64,000 nt of DNA, taken from positions 1,539,500 to 1,603,499 of the forward strand of contig KN834749.1 in NCBI GenBank assembly GCA_000827265.1. Direction: 5' to 3'. How positions within the stretch are numbered: position 1 is the first letter of the stretch; every line of letters begins with the position of its first letter. The DNA is from Collybiopsis luxurians FD-317 M1 (Eukaryota > Basidiomycota > Agaricomycetes > Agaricales > Omphalotaceae). Below, piece after piece: positions 11,842-24,482 of this stretch. Below the pieces are notes generated by a model. It was not told the origin of the DNA. It was given only the letters and a program-made list of their open reading frames with translations, and ran no database searches. The position numbers were made by a program, and so were the translations under genes.

Positions 11842-14800
11842 ATGGCCCACACAGACATAATACAATGGGCAAACTACATTCGAAGTTCTATGGCATTTGA
11901 TCCAGGTCGCCAGTACTTCCAAGACCAGATCCAGAAGCACGGCTTTGATTTTCTCGACAACTATTTGGATAATATTCTTGCAAGACCGAAGGATGAGTAC
12001 GCTCTTCTTCCACGCTTTGTTCTCGATATAGAGACACTGACCTGCTCGCTAAGTGACGTCGTTGATCTACTGAAGACCCCTGGCCGCAAGAAAGCCGCTA
12101 CAAAGAGACTAAAGTCCACTTCCAAACTTAAGAATGTTGTTTCAGCACAAGTACGTTTTAAATTCGTGCCTGTGTCTCGTTGCGCTTATTTGCAATAGGA
12201 TATCAATAACGAGGACAAGGAAAACGCTCCGTCAACCAACAGCTTCCAGAAGGCTTTGCTTCGAGCTAAAGCAGAAGACGAATCCTCCTTCGACGTCGCC
12301 GGTGTGCTAGGGCCAGCACAGACAACCACATTACAACATTCCCCAATACTTCAATCTGAACCTTCAGCAAACTGTACATCTACCCCATCTGCTCAATCAG
12401 AATTGCCTCCTAATTCTGGCCCAGCCCCGCCAGTCCTGCGGATAGAGAACACATCTCCGGACTCATCCACACCTATTGAATTATCTATGATTGTAGAAGA
12501 CGAAGAGCCACCTGAACGGTCACTTGTGTCTTATCCCGCTTCTCGCCCATCACCGCCCTCCAATCTTCCCAAGACTGTACAGAGCGAGGAAATAATAAAT
12601 ACTTCTGCCCAGCCTTCCGATGTGGCTATCTCATCATCTACGGGAACCTTACATTCCGTGTCCTTAGCGTCACCTCGTCCTTCATCTCGGTTATTGCCTG
12701 CACCTGAAGATAACACGACTCAGTTTCTTGTTTCTGATGCACTAATCGAGGAAGCATCTTCCCCTTCCGTCGATATCGCGATGCAGGATGTAGACCTACC
12801 GGACCCTCCTGAACTGACTCGAGCATCAATCCATCCTGCCTCACCTGAACCTTCTCTCGTGGACGAGACTATCCCTCTGCGAGACGACGAAACTAAGGCT
12901 GTTGACGCTGCCCTTCCACCGGCATTCCCCCTCTTACCTGGCCCTATGCCTCTGCGCAAGTCCATTCGGACTCCTCGAGATCCCTCAAGCGGAGGTTCCG
13001 GGGCTGCTACGCCTGGCGCCGCTATCAATAAAAGAACGTCATGGTTAATGAAGGCGCGTGAGGCGAAGGCCTTGGAAACGAGGCAAACGAATACTACTGG
13101 TATGGTCTCCGCCACCCATGAAAAACCGTCCTCCAAGAGGAAGAGCTCGATCATGCATGGAGATCCTACGGCAAGCGCAACGCAGCGTGACGACGAGGAG
13201 CGACAGTCTAAAGCGAGCAAGCAATCTGCCGCTGATGTAGCACCTTTGAAGGCAGCAACCATGGGGCAAGACAAGCCTAAAGATGTAGAGGAGGAAGAGA
13301 ATGAGCTTCTTACGGAGGCTCATGCTTCCATGCCCGAACAGCTTGGCATGTTAGATCAGTTTAAGAGAACTGTTCAAGGCTTGGGCTTTGGTAAGATGAA
13401 GGGTAAGTCTCTGGGTGCAACCGCAGCTGTGAACGCACTAGCGGAAGCAAAGGCTCTTGCTGAGGCCAAAGTCGCTGAGCGTATTCAGAAGAACGAAGAG
13501 GTCACCCGAGCGCTTGAACTCCCCATCGAAGCCCCGTCTGATCATATACCAACTGAAGATAGAGCTATAGAAAGTCCCAGAGTCTGGGAAGGCCAGAAGG
13601 GCCGCCTGAGTATATCTGATCTGGTGGTTAACAATGAGGGAAAGGAAGATGAAGAAAAGGCAGTCTTCCACCTGGTCCCTCTGTCTCAGGAGGGCCCGGC
13701 CATCAAGACTGCGGCTCATACCCCGGTGTTCGCATCTCCGTCGGAACCTGTCTTCAGCAAAGTTCAACCCGTTTTTGTGCCTCCCTCGCCAAAATTTGCT
13801 CGCAAGGATGAGGGCCCGCCTCTCCTTCCCTCAAAGTTCACGCCGATGTCTGTCGGACTTTCCCCCAGTCTTAAATCAGGCACTACACATCGCCCTCCGC
13901 CTGTCTCTGCACAGTCCACTTTGGAAAGTGTCTTATCGGATCGTTCGGAAGGTATCTTTGGTAGTCAAGACGCTCCTGCGTGGTTACCGTCCACTCAAGA
14001 TACCGAATACGAAGAGTCTCAGCCGCAAACCTATCCCCACCAGTTTGACGAGGATGACGATAGCTGGCCATTGAACGACAAGCTCCCTGAAGGGATGCAG
14101 TGGACATTTGGCGGAGGTGATAGCACCAATACTTGGAGCAGCAGCGAGCCAAACCACACCGAAAGGATATTTCCGGAATTCACCGGTACACAGCCGATGC
14201 CCTTGCAACTCACGGAGGGACGCCCAACTAGTCCAAGCATGGTTCCGGAGGCGTTGGAGATGGATGTTGATGACGAAGGTGGATATCCTGCGACAGAGGT
14301 CGATACCGATGCCGAGAAATCTACAGTTAGTCTTGTCGAAGTAAGTCCGAGTCACCTCTATATAGACACCTTTCTGAACTTCTAAACCTTAAAGCCCAAG
14401 TTGAACCGGAGCCAGAGTCAATTATCAATGGCGTCCACGTCGTCCTCCCAATCGAACACCGGGGTATTAAGTCAGGCCACGAAGTTTGTAAACAACTTCC
14501 TCAGTGGAAACAAGAAGGGCAAGACAGAAGTGAAGAGTTTACAGCTTGCAGCTATGGCTGCCAAAAAGGTGACAATGGGTTTTATCTTTGCGAGTTAAGA
14601 TTAACGACATTCCGTATCGTTAGGAACAAGAGGAAAAGGACAAGAAGGCAACGGTACTAAAGAACATGGAGGTCCGACGCCAGCAGGTTATTCAGCGAAA
14701 GGCAGAAGAAGAACGAAGTAGACAGCTGGAAGAAGAGAAAAAACTGAGGGAAGAAGTAGAACGAAGGAAGCGAGAACGCGAAGAAAACACCGACAAACGT

Positions 14801-15531
14801 CCATTGAAGCTTGCAAGCACTGGTGTTACCAAGAAGGTGTGTTTCGAAGTGTCCTGCAGAGCAACACACTGATGGCAGCTTAGGAGGAGGATCCCGCATT
14901 CAAACGAAAACTTCCTGAAGTTAAAAAGCCCACTTCTAAGATGGCCCTGCCGCCAAACGCGAAACCGGCTTTTAAACCTACTCCGAAAATCCCTGGATTG
15001 AGCTCGTCTACGACGACCAATACTCTACATACCAGCACAAGCTCCGCTGTTGCGGGTCCTTCAAGTAAGGCACCATCGACAGTCGTCAAGACAAAGGGAA
15101 AAACTCCAGTAAAAGCACCTATTGCCGACGATGATATAGCACACCCGTCACAGCACGTTCAGACTCAGATGGCTGCTCGTGTCAAGGCCCAACTCGATGC
15201 TGCACGCCCAGAAGCAGCGATTCCCAGTGAAAACATTGAACTGCCAGATATTGACAGCGAGTATTCGGATTCTGAGGACGAAGACCGTGTCAAGAAGTTT
15301 CAACCCCCTCACTGGGCCCAGTCTCCCGAGCTACGCCAGGCATTAGTTGACCAAAGCTCCATCAATCCCGACAATATTTTCGGACCCATTCGGCCTTTGC
15401 GAATGGAGGAGATATTCAGAAGTCGGAGTAATAGATTCAGAGCCCGCACTAGTTCTGCGAATTGGGCAGGAACTGACCAGCTGACGGTAGAAGAAGAACG
15501 CGAATACGCAAGGAGAATGGGTTTTCGATAG
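11842..15531 (+). CDS. INCENP-type inner centromere protein (Sli15/Pic1-like)
   Basis: Scaffold of the chromosomal passenger complex, which localises and activates Aurora kinase at centromeres and the spindle midzone. The C-terminus carries an IN-box (about 15300-15420): PHWAQSPELRQALVDQSS, then NPDNIFGPIRPLRMEEIF. This is the Aurora-binding segment of the family. The N-terminus (MAHTDIIQWANYIRSSM...) would be the Survivin/Borealin-binding helix. Between them lie a long Ser/Pro/Glu-rich disordered region and a charged single-alpha-helix-like stretch (14600-14830, EEERSRQLEEEKKLREEVERR). Introns lie near 12151-12198, 14341-14393, 14569-14622 and 14836-14882. The start is the first ATG, in a good context (gccATGG). 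DCP2 follows on the same strand after 180 bp. Confidence 0.88.
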
Positions 15532-15597
15532 ATCCAGCTTTTGTAGTATATTTTGTTTGGACTCGATGAATTTCAATCGGCCCTGCCGTGCCGTGAT

Positions 15598-15603
15598 CAC
15601 GTG
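15598..15603. promoter_or_regulatory. CACGTG E-box upstream of DCP2
   Basis: A palindromic CACGTG lies about 110 bp before the DCP2 start codon, in the spacer after INCENP. Such sites bind bHLH factors of the Cbf1/Pho4 type. Its use here is inferred. Confidence 0.35.
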
Positions 15604-15711
15604 CTAGATTACCCTTATTGTGCATCCGGTGGTCACCCTACAACCTTGCATTATTCCTTGAACCACTCCTGCAACTTCCTTCATCGGACTTGACCTTTTT
15701 AATATTTTTTC

Positions 15712-18227
15712 ATGTCCTCGTCACCATATTCTTCACCAGAAATAACATCTGCAACTCACACGGATCCCTCGCAAGGCCGTTTTTCAACCATGTATGAGAC
15801 ACAGGAAGACGTCCTGGAAGATCTGTCCAGGTACTTGCCTTACAATTTCTGCTCATTCTAAGCTCATAAACATTATCTTCAAGTCGGTTCATACTCAATC
15901 TTCCTGATGAAGAACTCAACTCGATAGAGCGTATTTCCTTCCAAGTGGAGCAGGCGTATGCACCAGTTTTCTCGAGATTAGGATTAGCCTCACTTTTGGG
16001 TATACAGGCACTGGTACTATGAAGATTTCGTCCGCGAAGCAAATCCCAAGCTACCTTCCCTGCCACTAAAGAAATTTTCCGCAATGCTGTTTGCTGCATG
16101 TCCCTTGCTCCACCGATGGGAAGACCATGAACAAGCTTTCACGGATTTCATGCAGTATAAAACGAGGGTACCTGTTTGTGGAGCTATCATGCTCAACGAC
16201 ACTTGGGAAAAGGTGTTTTCTCTCCATCAATTGGTCTTGCTTCTTCTCAAAGATTGCGTTTTAGTGTATTTTGGTAAAAGGTTGGAAGTCGTCATCTGGC
16301 TGGGGTTTTCCTAAAGGCAAAATAAACGAAAACGAGCCTCAAGCTAGCTGTGCCGTTCGTGAAGTGCGTTTGTTTGTGCTGGCTTCTCATATCCGCGCTT
16401 AGTCGTCCTTCAGGTTCTCGAAGAAACTGGGTACAATTTGGCGGGTCAATTAAATCCGGATCACGTTATTGAAATGTCCATAAAGGAGCAAAGGATTGCG
16501 CTGTTCATTGCTCCTGGTGTTCCGGAAGATTATCCTTTCAAGACAAAAACACGGAAAGAGATTAGTGTATGTCTTCCTATCTCTTCCTTCTCAGTCTGCT
16601 GAGTTCCTTTTCATACAGAAAATAGAGTGGTTCCGACTAGCAGATCTGCCTACCTGGAAGCGCAACAAAACGGCTCCAGGAAAATTCTATTTGATTACGC
16701 CTTTCATTGGGTAACAACCTATCTGCTTTAATTGCGTATACCATGATACTCAAAATGCCTTCCAGTCCACTTAAACAATTTATTCGAGAACATAAGCCAA
16801 CTGCTGTACCGCGAAAGCCACCTCGAGCTAAGAAACATAATAACGAATCCCGTCCTGCTAGTCGTCACCAGCGTTCGCCTGCCAATTCTCCATCGACTTC
16901 ATCGCAAGAAGCAAATCAGGAATCTAGCTCTCAATCATCATCAGCAGATAATGGTGATCCGCAAACCCCGTCTCCCCAAGTTATATTAACCGCTGCCAAT
17001 CACGTCGACATTGCGTCGTCGAGCGTGGATACCGAGGCGCTTGACCCGCACTTTGCGCGGTTGTTAAGCGGCTTAACTCTTTCCGGGGTCGCAGCAGCAA
17101 CGCAGAAGAACGGCGCCCAGAAATCTCCAGTAGCACAGCCTTTGCTCTCCCCTTTAAGCGATCTGTCTACCTCTCATGCCCAAATGATGTCCTCACCAAT
17201 ACCGTCTACTTCACCTGCCGTAGGGTCAGGCAAAACTTCGGACACTCCAGCAGACCAAACATCCCAGACTCACCCTAAAAATCCGCTTCCCGTTACTCTC
17301 CCGACTACTTCATACACAACTTCGACCGCACCGCAAGATCCCCCGGTTTCGAGCCCCTCAACCTCGACGTCACCAGTGAGATCTTTTCGTGGAGCCAGCT
17401 CTCGTCGGACATCAAGCACAGCTGACATTTCACCCTATTTATCAAAGACCACGGAAATACCATCGTCTGCTAAACGCTTAAAGCAGATAGCGTTGTTGGA
17501 AGCTGTAGCAACCGAGTCTGCTCGGATGTCTCCTATTCTGCAGATGCGCGATGTGGCCGTGAATAATGTTGTCAAGGATCATGCAGCCCGGTATTCGCAC
17601 CCTACTGCTTCTGTTTCTTCTTCGACAGTGGGATCGCACGATCGGCACCATGTGCTTTATTCTTCAGCAGCCCCAACGGGAATACCTGGGATGCCACCCC
17701 CACCTGTGATGAATAATCTCAACCATTCTTCCCTGCTTGATGATCCGTTCGTGGTACGACCTCGCACCAGTCAAGCTGTACATCGAGCGCCATATTCCAA
17801 TGTTCCCAATGTGCCTGGCAGTATGAGCATGACGCACAGTCAGCTATCAACATTGATGAATCTTCATGGGCATACTTTGCAGATGCCTCCAAGTCAACCG
17901 CACTTTCGCTTTCCGCCCGCGATGCCGTCTAGTCCCGCCTACACACCCTTTGCTGCTCCACCATCCAGAGATGGACATTTCCCTTCCCAATTTCCGTTTG
18001 CTGCCCAACAACATCGATCACTTCTAGTTCCTCCCCATCCTACAGGCTCCGTTCCTCTTCCACTTCAAGTGCCAATGTCTGCCCCGGCACTATCCCCCAT
18101 GTTTGACATTACGCCTCAAGCATCATCAGCTATACCCGGTAATCCTCTGTTGTCCATTCTAAATGGCAATCTCAACGGCACACCGCGTGCTCCATTGCCT
18201 GGTACTGCGTTTCCTGGGCCTGTATAA
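15712..18227 (+). CDS. DCP2: mRNA-decapping enzyme subunit 2 (DCP2), Nudix hydrolase
   Basis: Removes the m7G cap in 5'-3' mRNA decay together with Dcp1, in the cytoplasm and P-bodies. The N-terminal regulatory domain reads RFILNLPDEELNSIERISFQ, then VEQAHWYYEDFVREANP. The catalytic domain starts VPVCGAIMLNDTWEK. The Nudix box is assembled across an intron: GFPKGKINENEPQASCAVRE plus VLEETGY, with the REVxEExG metal-binding glutamates intact. Box B (IEWFRLADLPTWK...PFIGPLKQFI) follows. The remaining roughly 480 residues are a Ser/Pro/His-rich disordered tail, typical of fungal DCP2 and its binding motifs. Introns are short; one splits Ala-His of AHWYYED. The start is the ATG giving MSSSPYSSPE. 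Its 3' end converges on HSP104. Confidence 0.95.
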
Positions 18228-18974
18228 TACGCGCCAGATCATTTCGCTTTTCTTGCATTTTTGTCATGCCTTCACACTCCCTTGTATCGTTTATCGTCTT
18301 TTTATCTCCTCCTGCATATTAGCTTGCGTATACTTTAGTATGTAGTCCCAATCTTTCTAGTCGCTGTCATTGTTTCGATCTTCTTATATCGTATCTTATC
18401 TGCTCTGTCTTATTTCTTTTCTGTTGGTTTAAACAACCTCCTTGCACGCGCATACCTACGTCTTCATGTCGATGCACTTCTGTCCCTCGTTATTCCGTTC
18501 ATGGTACAGCACTTGTTAGTGACTAAAGTCCCTCCCTATTCATTTCTCAGGCCTCAGGCCTCAGTTGCAGGCTTTTTTCTTTTGGATTCATACGAGCCTG
18601 TCCCCCGTTTCCTTTTTGGGTCATTGACCCACCACGCTTGTTTCACTCGTTCGTTAATCCAATTGTACAACGATGTTTTGTTTATCGCTGGCAAGCATAT
18701 CTTTCACTCATACGATACACATACTAAAGCATAGCTGTTGTCCTTTTATTCCCAGCGTCGTCGATATCTTCATTCCCATATGTAGCGAATGGGATTGTAT
18801 ATTTAGTTCCATCGTGAATATCAATGTTGCAGCAAACCACCCATGTTAATATATCGAGAATAGAAGATTGAAAACAAATACAAAGTTTACAGTGGTACAC
18901 ACAAACATTCAACTCCTAACGGTATTGCATCTATGCAAATGACCCATGGAGGCTTTTATTTTATACTAGATTAA
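18228..18974. other. Intergenic between convergent DCP2 and HSP104
   Basis: About 750 bp of pyrimidine-rich sequence that would hold the 3' UTRs of both neighbours. A small direct duplication 'aggcctc' lies near 18551-18560. No coding region or RNA gene is visible. Confidence 0.5.
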
Positions 18975-21900
18975 TTAGTCCATTTCTTCGATCTCGATTT
19001 CATCGTCGATATCCATGTACTCGTCGTTTGGATTACCCTCGTGATTGGGAATAATCAAGAGCCGATTATGAGGACCATCGAAGGTGACACGGACAGTCTC
19101 GTCATCCCTTATACGGTCAGAGAGAATCATGACGGACAAGGGATTGAGCAGTTCGTGTTGGATGGCGCGGTTCAATGGACGAGCACCATAGGTAGGTGAG
19201 TATCCGATAGAGCCGAGATAGTGTTTCGCCTGCCCGTCCAGTTCGAGAATAATCTTTCTTTCGGAGAGTCGGTCCTGCACTTCTTTCAAACGTATATCAA
19301 CAATTTTCAGAACATGCTGGCGGGACAATGAGCGCTAAAAGGAATCCTGTCAGTATCCACGAAATAAGCTTGTGATAGAGATGGAAAACTTACGAAGACA
19401 ATGATTTCATCCACGCGGTTGACGAACTCTGGTGGAAAATGAGCTTGAATGGCCCCGAGAACAAGTTGTCTTGTCTCTGGTTTGACTGGCCCGTCTCCCA
19501 TATCATTGAGATACACTGCACCCAGGTTGGAAGTCATAATGATAACGGTGTTCCTGAAATCGACGACGCGACCTTGACCATCCGTGAGACGACCGTCATC
19601 CAGAACTTGCAAGAACAAGGTGACGAATTCACGCGAGGCCTTTTCTATTTCATCGATGAGGACAATGCTATATGGCTTGCGACGAATGTATTCTGTAAGC
19701 TGACCACCTTGATCGTGGCCTACATATCCGGGAGGTGCTCCTATCAAACGAGCAATAGAGTGCTTTTCTGAATACTCGGAACCATCGATTCGTATCATGG
19801 CATCCGCAGAGTCAAACAGCAAGGTGGCCAGCTGTAACTTATGCATTAGTCACAAGCACAGGAAAGGAGGTATCAAGGAACTCACAGTCTTTGCCATAAG
19901 CGTCTTACCCGTTCCAGACGGTCCAGCCATTAAGAAGCTAGCGATCGGTCGCTGAGGGTTGGATAGACCGCTTCTAGACAAGCGAATGGCATTTGCAACA
20001 GCTTTAACAGCTTCAGATTGTCCAACGACACTGTCGGCAAGAATTTTCTCCATGCGAAGAAGCTTTTCCTTTTCCGAAGACATGAGACGAGTTACTGGGA
20101 TCGACGTCCAACGGGCAACTATTTCAGCAATCTGCTCAGGAGTTACTGTATCTGCGCCTCCTCCTTGCTCTGCATCTTCTGCTGCCTTCTTAGCTTCAAG
20201 CTGCTCGAGGCGAGACTGAAGTTCAGGAATGGCGTAGTATTTGAGATCAGAAGCAGTAGCGAGGTCATATCTGCATTGGAGCGATAAGGAAAATGGAAAG
20301 ATACCAAACCAGACAAAACTCACTTTCGTTCAGCATCCTCTGCCTTGGCCTTTAGCTCATCAATTTTTCTGCGGGCGATATTGATTTCATCACCGCGTTG
20401 TTTTTCACTTTCGTATGCGGCCTTGAGCGGCTGTAACTCGTCCTCCACGTCAGCAATGGCTTTGCGAGCGAGTTTGAGTCGCTCTTTGCTTGCTTGATCC
20501 TTCTCTCGTTCCAATGCATGGATCTCGACTTCAAGTTCAAGTTTCTTGCGTTGAAGTTTGTCAATAGCCTCAGGCTCGGTCTCACGAGTGACGCGAACGC
20601 TGGAACAGTATATCAGTACGAAGATCGTCAGCGTAAACATATGAAAATACTCCTCTCACCTCGCGCAGGCTTCATCTACCAGATCGATGGCCGCATCGGG
20701 CAGTCGGCGAGAGGTAAGGTATCTATGCGCCAACTGGGCTGCCTGGATGAGGGCACCATCCAAGATCTTGACACCGTGGTGCACTTCGTATTTTTCTCTG
20801 ATACCACGAAGAATGCTGATCGTTTCTGGAACGGTTGGTTCATTTACCATTACCTGGGCAAATCGACGTTCCAAAGCAGTATCAGTTTCGATATACTGGC
20901 GATATTCTGCCAGGGTTGTGGCGCCGATACATCTCAATTTGCCTGTATAGAAAGGTCAGTTAGCTGTTGAAGGCTGCTATGCACAAAGAAACTAAAACTG
21001 ACCTCGAGCGAGTAGAGGTTTGAATAAGTTCCCAGCATCCATGCCACCTCCGCTAGCGCCACGGCCGGCCATAATCAAGTGAAGTTCGTCAATGAAGAGG
21101 ATAACACCGGGACCGCCATCCTCGGCCGCCTTCTCTACCTCGTTCAGAACGGCCTTGATACGCTCTTCGTATTCTCCTTTATATTTCGCTCCAGCCATAA
21201 GTGCACCCATATCGAGCGAGAATAATCTGCAGAAGAGGCTGGCAGGAACGTCACGCTTCACAATCCGCTGCGCCAATCCTTCTGCTATCGACGTTTTACC
21301 GACCCCTGGCTCGCCGATCAGAACAGGATTGTTTTTGGTCCTACAGCATTACAGTGGTGAGCAATCTGATTATTGCGCGAAACAGTCATTTGCATACCTT
21401 CTACAAAGAATGCGAATAGTCCGTCTGATCTCATTATCACGGCCAATGACTGGATCGATTTTCCCAGCCTCTGCTAGCGCGGTGAGGTCAATGGCGTACT
21501 TGTTGACTGAAGAAAGAAGATGCTGAGAAAGAGGAATTATGGTAAAAGATAAGAGATGAACTTACGTGCATCGAAACCCTCTTCAGCGGTCTTGGATTCA
21601 ACGCGACGATTTCCGCGGGTCTGTTCGATTGCGGTCCTTACGGCTGCCTCGGTTAGACCGGCTTCTTTGAGTATGGCGGAGATCGAAGAATCCTTCAAAA
21701 GAGCAAGAAGAATGTGGTCTTGGGCAATATATGAATCGTGCATGGTCTTTTGGAGGCTCTGTGCTTCTCGAAGGACCTTCATTGAAGCGGAACTAAGAGA
21801 AGTCTCATCTGGAGGAGGACTTTGTGTTGGAATCCGGACGATGAGCTTCTGGAGTCCGCGCTTTAGAACTGCGGGATCACCACCAGCTTTTTCTATGACG

Positions 21901-22099
21901 GAATGAAATAGAGACCCATCTTCATTGAGAAGGGTGAATGCAATATGTGCAGGATGAACTAGAGGGACATCTGATAAACAAAGACAAATCCGGCGTGGTT
22001 GAACAACTTACCTTGGGCATTGGCGTAGTCTTTTGCATACTGTATAGCGCTTTGTACGACTTGGGAAGCTTTGTCGGTGAAATCAAAGTTGGAAGTCAT
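18975..22099 (-). CDS. HSP104: HSP104/ClpB-family protein disaggregase
   Basis: Hexameric AAA+ chaperone that pulls proteins out of aggregates with Hsp70/Hsp40. The start [20 protein letters not shown] matches the Clp N-domain. Then come the second Clp_N repeat ([20 protein letters not shown]), NBD1 with Walker [10 protein letters not shown] and pore loop [12 protein letters not shown], sensor [14 protein letters not shown], arginine-finger region [14 protein letters not shown], the coiled-coil M-domain (20320-20600), NBD2 Walker A GPSGTGKT, pore loop [12 protein letters not shown], Walker [13 protein letters not shown], sensor TSNLG, and a small domain ending in an acidic tail ([13 protein letters not shown]). 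About nine introns. The tail resembles the co-chaperone-binding acidic end of yeast Hsp104. Shares its promoter with the NIPA transporter. A heat-shock element lies about 90-110 bp upstream. Confidence 0.97.
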
Positions 22100-22189
22100 G
22101 ATTCAAGAGGGTAAAAACGGTAACAACAGCCTTTTTTTTCCTTTTGCCCGCCTTTTGTACTAACTTACATCACCTTTCCAGTCCAGGCC

Positions 22190-22209
22190 GGAATGTGGTA
22201 GAAACTTCA
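22190..22209 (-). promoter_or_regulatory. Gapped heat-shock element of HSP104
   Basis: The 5-bp units are phased: gGAAt, a 5-bp gap, aGAAa, cTTCa. This is three HSF half-sites, with GAA at 22191 and 22201 and TTC at 22206. It sits about 90-110 bp before the HSP104 start, where a heat-shock factor trimer would be expected to bind. Binding itself is inferred. Confidence 0.6.
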
Positions 22210-22223
22210 GGATAAGCTGTAAA

Positions 22224-22231
22224 TTACGTCA
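22224..22231. promoter_or_regulatory. CRE/ATF site TTACGTCA
   Basis: TTACGTCA is the asymmetric CRE recognised by fungal stress bZIP factors (Atf1/Sko1 class). It lies between HSP104 and NIPA, 15 bp from the heat-shock element and could serve either gene. Confidence 0.5.
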
Positions 22232-22248
22232 TTTCGAATGCCGGATCA

Positions 22249-22290
22249 GATAAGATTAAAATAGAGATAAGATAAGATAATAACCACGTG
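22249..22290. promoter_or_regulatory. GATA cluster plus CACGTG E-box
   Basis: Four GATA cores (22249, 22266, 22271, 22276; three are GATAAG) are followed by CACGTG at 22285-22290, 53 bp before the NIPA start. GATA factors control nitrogen and iron responses in fungi; the E-box would bind bHLH proteins. No binding evidence is available here. Confidence 0.4.
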
Positions 22291-22342
22291 GATCGCCTGG
22301 CGCCTAGCAAGGTCGCCACTTCAACCCAGTCCTTCATATGCT

Positions 22343-24482
22343 ATGAGCCAAATCTCCATTCCTTTGGGCATAATCATCGGTCTCCTTGCTTCGTTTATCC
22401 AGTCTCTAGGCCTTACTATCCAGCGCAAGAGTCATGTTCTCAACCAGCAGTTACCCGAGCATGAGAAGAGGTTGGAATACCGCAGACCGTAAATCCCATT
22501 TATATCGTTCATTAGCCTGTTCTGACGTTGCAATTGACTGTTAGCCTCTGGATCCTCGGTTTTGCTATATTCATATCTTCTAACATTCTCGGTTCTCTCG
22601 TCCAGATTGCTTCTTTACCCGTCGTAATATTGGCTCCCCTCGGAGCAGTCTCGCTCTTGTGGAATGCTTTTTTCGCCAGGCTCATTCTGGGAGATGTATT
22701 CTCCTCCTGGATGATTATTGCCACTCTTTTCATTGCCGGTGGAGCAGTGCTCATCGCAGTTTTTGGCATCGTGCCAGAACCTACTCGATCTCTCGAAGAT
22801 TTATTAGAATTATTTCGAAGGCCCACATTCGTTGTATATTTCTCCCTGCTCGGAGGTATAGTGTTTATAAGCCTAGCAATCGTGCGTTCCGTCTTTATAT
22901 TCCTATAATGTACGGCTGATAGAGGTGTGATCCTAGACGCACCTAACAGAGTATCGGCTGAATCGAAGAATTGCTCAGACAGTCAGTCCCATGTCCCAGT
23001 CGCCTACAGAAATTACTCCACCGATGGCCTTGGAAGCCCCTACAAACCCCTCCGCCCTTACCACCGGCGTAACCGACACTGTTACTGATGCAATCACGAA
23101 CGAACGTACACCTCTCTTGAATTCGAAAGCCTCCTCGCGTGCTTCTTCTTTCTTTTCTCTTGGCAAATATGCCACAAATTCTCAGATACGCTCGATCAAT
23201 CGCACCAGGCTCATGCTCGCCATTTCTTATGCATCTTTCTCCGGTATAATATCCGGCATGTGTCTTTTGTTTGCGAAGAGTGGCGTTGAGCTGCTATTGC
23301 TAACTATCCAGGGACAAAATCAGTTTTGGAGGTGGCAGTCCTGGATCCTAATTCTTAGCTTGGTCGTATTTGCTTTACTGCAGTTGTGGTATTTGCATAA
23401 AGGCTTGATTCTAGCCGACCCGACGTTGGTCTGTCCATGTAAGCAGCGAGATTACATCTGCAATCCTATCCGATTGACTTTTCTCAGCCGCTTTCTGTTT
23501 CTACAATCTTTCATCCATCGTCAACGGCCTAGTTTATTTCAACCAGTTTGCTCTCATCTCCCCTTTGCATCTTGGTCTGGTCGCGCTCGGTATTGTCATA
23601 CTTCTTATCGGCGTTTGGGTAGTTAGCATTCAAGCAGGAGGAGAGGGAACATTGGATGTACCATGGGTTGAAGAGAGCGCTCTCAGTGAAGAAGATTTGG
23701 ACGTACCTGTTGTTGAAGATGGATCCACTGCGATACCAGAAGGAATCGAAGTTGGTGTAAACTCAAGCCGGAATCAACCCCACACTCAGAGTCCATCCGC
23801 TGAGTGGGGAACAATGTCTGAGCCCATGATGGGTTCAGCGCATTCTCCACCACCTCACCTTAGAGGGGCAACACTGAGCCCTTCATCAACAACTTCCCAA
23901 CCACTTTTCTCTCCCGGCTTATCACCTCCTTCAAACATTCGCGCAAGTGCGCATCGAAGACGTCCAACCACTGTCGTCGACACTCGTCATCATCGTATCT
24001 CTAGTTCCCAATATAATACACTCAACAATAATCCGCTTACTCGCCCGCCGTTATCGCCGACACTTCCTACCGTTTCCACTCTTGCCGGAACGGGATTCCA
24101 AATCGGCCTGTCACCATTCTCCCCCGGCTTCTCTGTAGTGCCTCTAGAGAGGAGAAGAAGGATCAGCAACAATTTCGCCTCAGGCTTTGCTCCGAGCTCT
24201 AGTGCCGAAAATGCAGGCACCATAGGCAGTGGAATACATTCCATAGGCTACGGGGCCAGGGTGGCGGACGGTGAGAGAAGAAGAACTGTAAGCGAGGGAG
24301 ATGTCAAACAGCGCGCGCCATTGGTGCGGGAAAGACAGGAGAGTCAAGTGGATGACATTTCCCAAGGAGAGGAGCACAGTCAGGGTCGCAATGAAGCTGT
24401 CGGGAATACTCCGGTTGGAAAGGGCAAGGGTAGAGATTCGGAGGCAAGGAGGAACTGGTGGAAAACATTCACTAGGCGATGA
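22343..24482 (+). CDS. NIPA-family (DUF803) magnesium transporter
   Basis: Multi-spanning membrane protein of the NIPA/DUF803 family, proposed Mg2+ transporters of plasma or endosomal membranes. Membrane segments visible: IPLGIIIGLLASFIQSLG with the typical QRKSH loop, WILGFAIFISSNILGSLVQI, VVILAPLGAVSLLWNAFFA, WMIIATLFIAGGAVLIAVFG, YFSLLGGIVFISLAI, then LMLAISYASFSGIISGMC, WILILSLVVFALLQLWYL, AFCFYNLSSIVNGLVYFNQF and LGLVALGIVILLIGVWVVSI. Introns lie near 22491-22543, 22881-22941 and 23437-23487. A long Ser/Pro-rich cytoplasmic tail follows. A two-codon upstream ORF (ATG CTA TGA, 22338-22346) overlaps the start codon. Transport substrate is inferred from the family. Confidence 0.88.

Noticed and set aside
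12720..13274. 184-codon minus ORF inside INCENP
   Set aside because: Antisense shadow of the disordered INCENP middle; codon pattern belongs to the plus strand.
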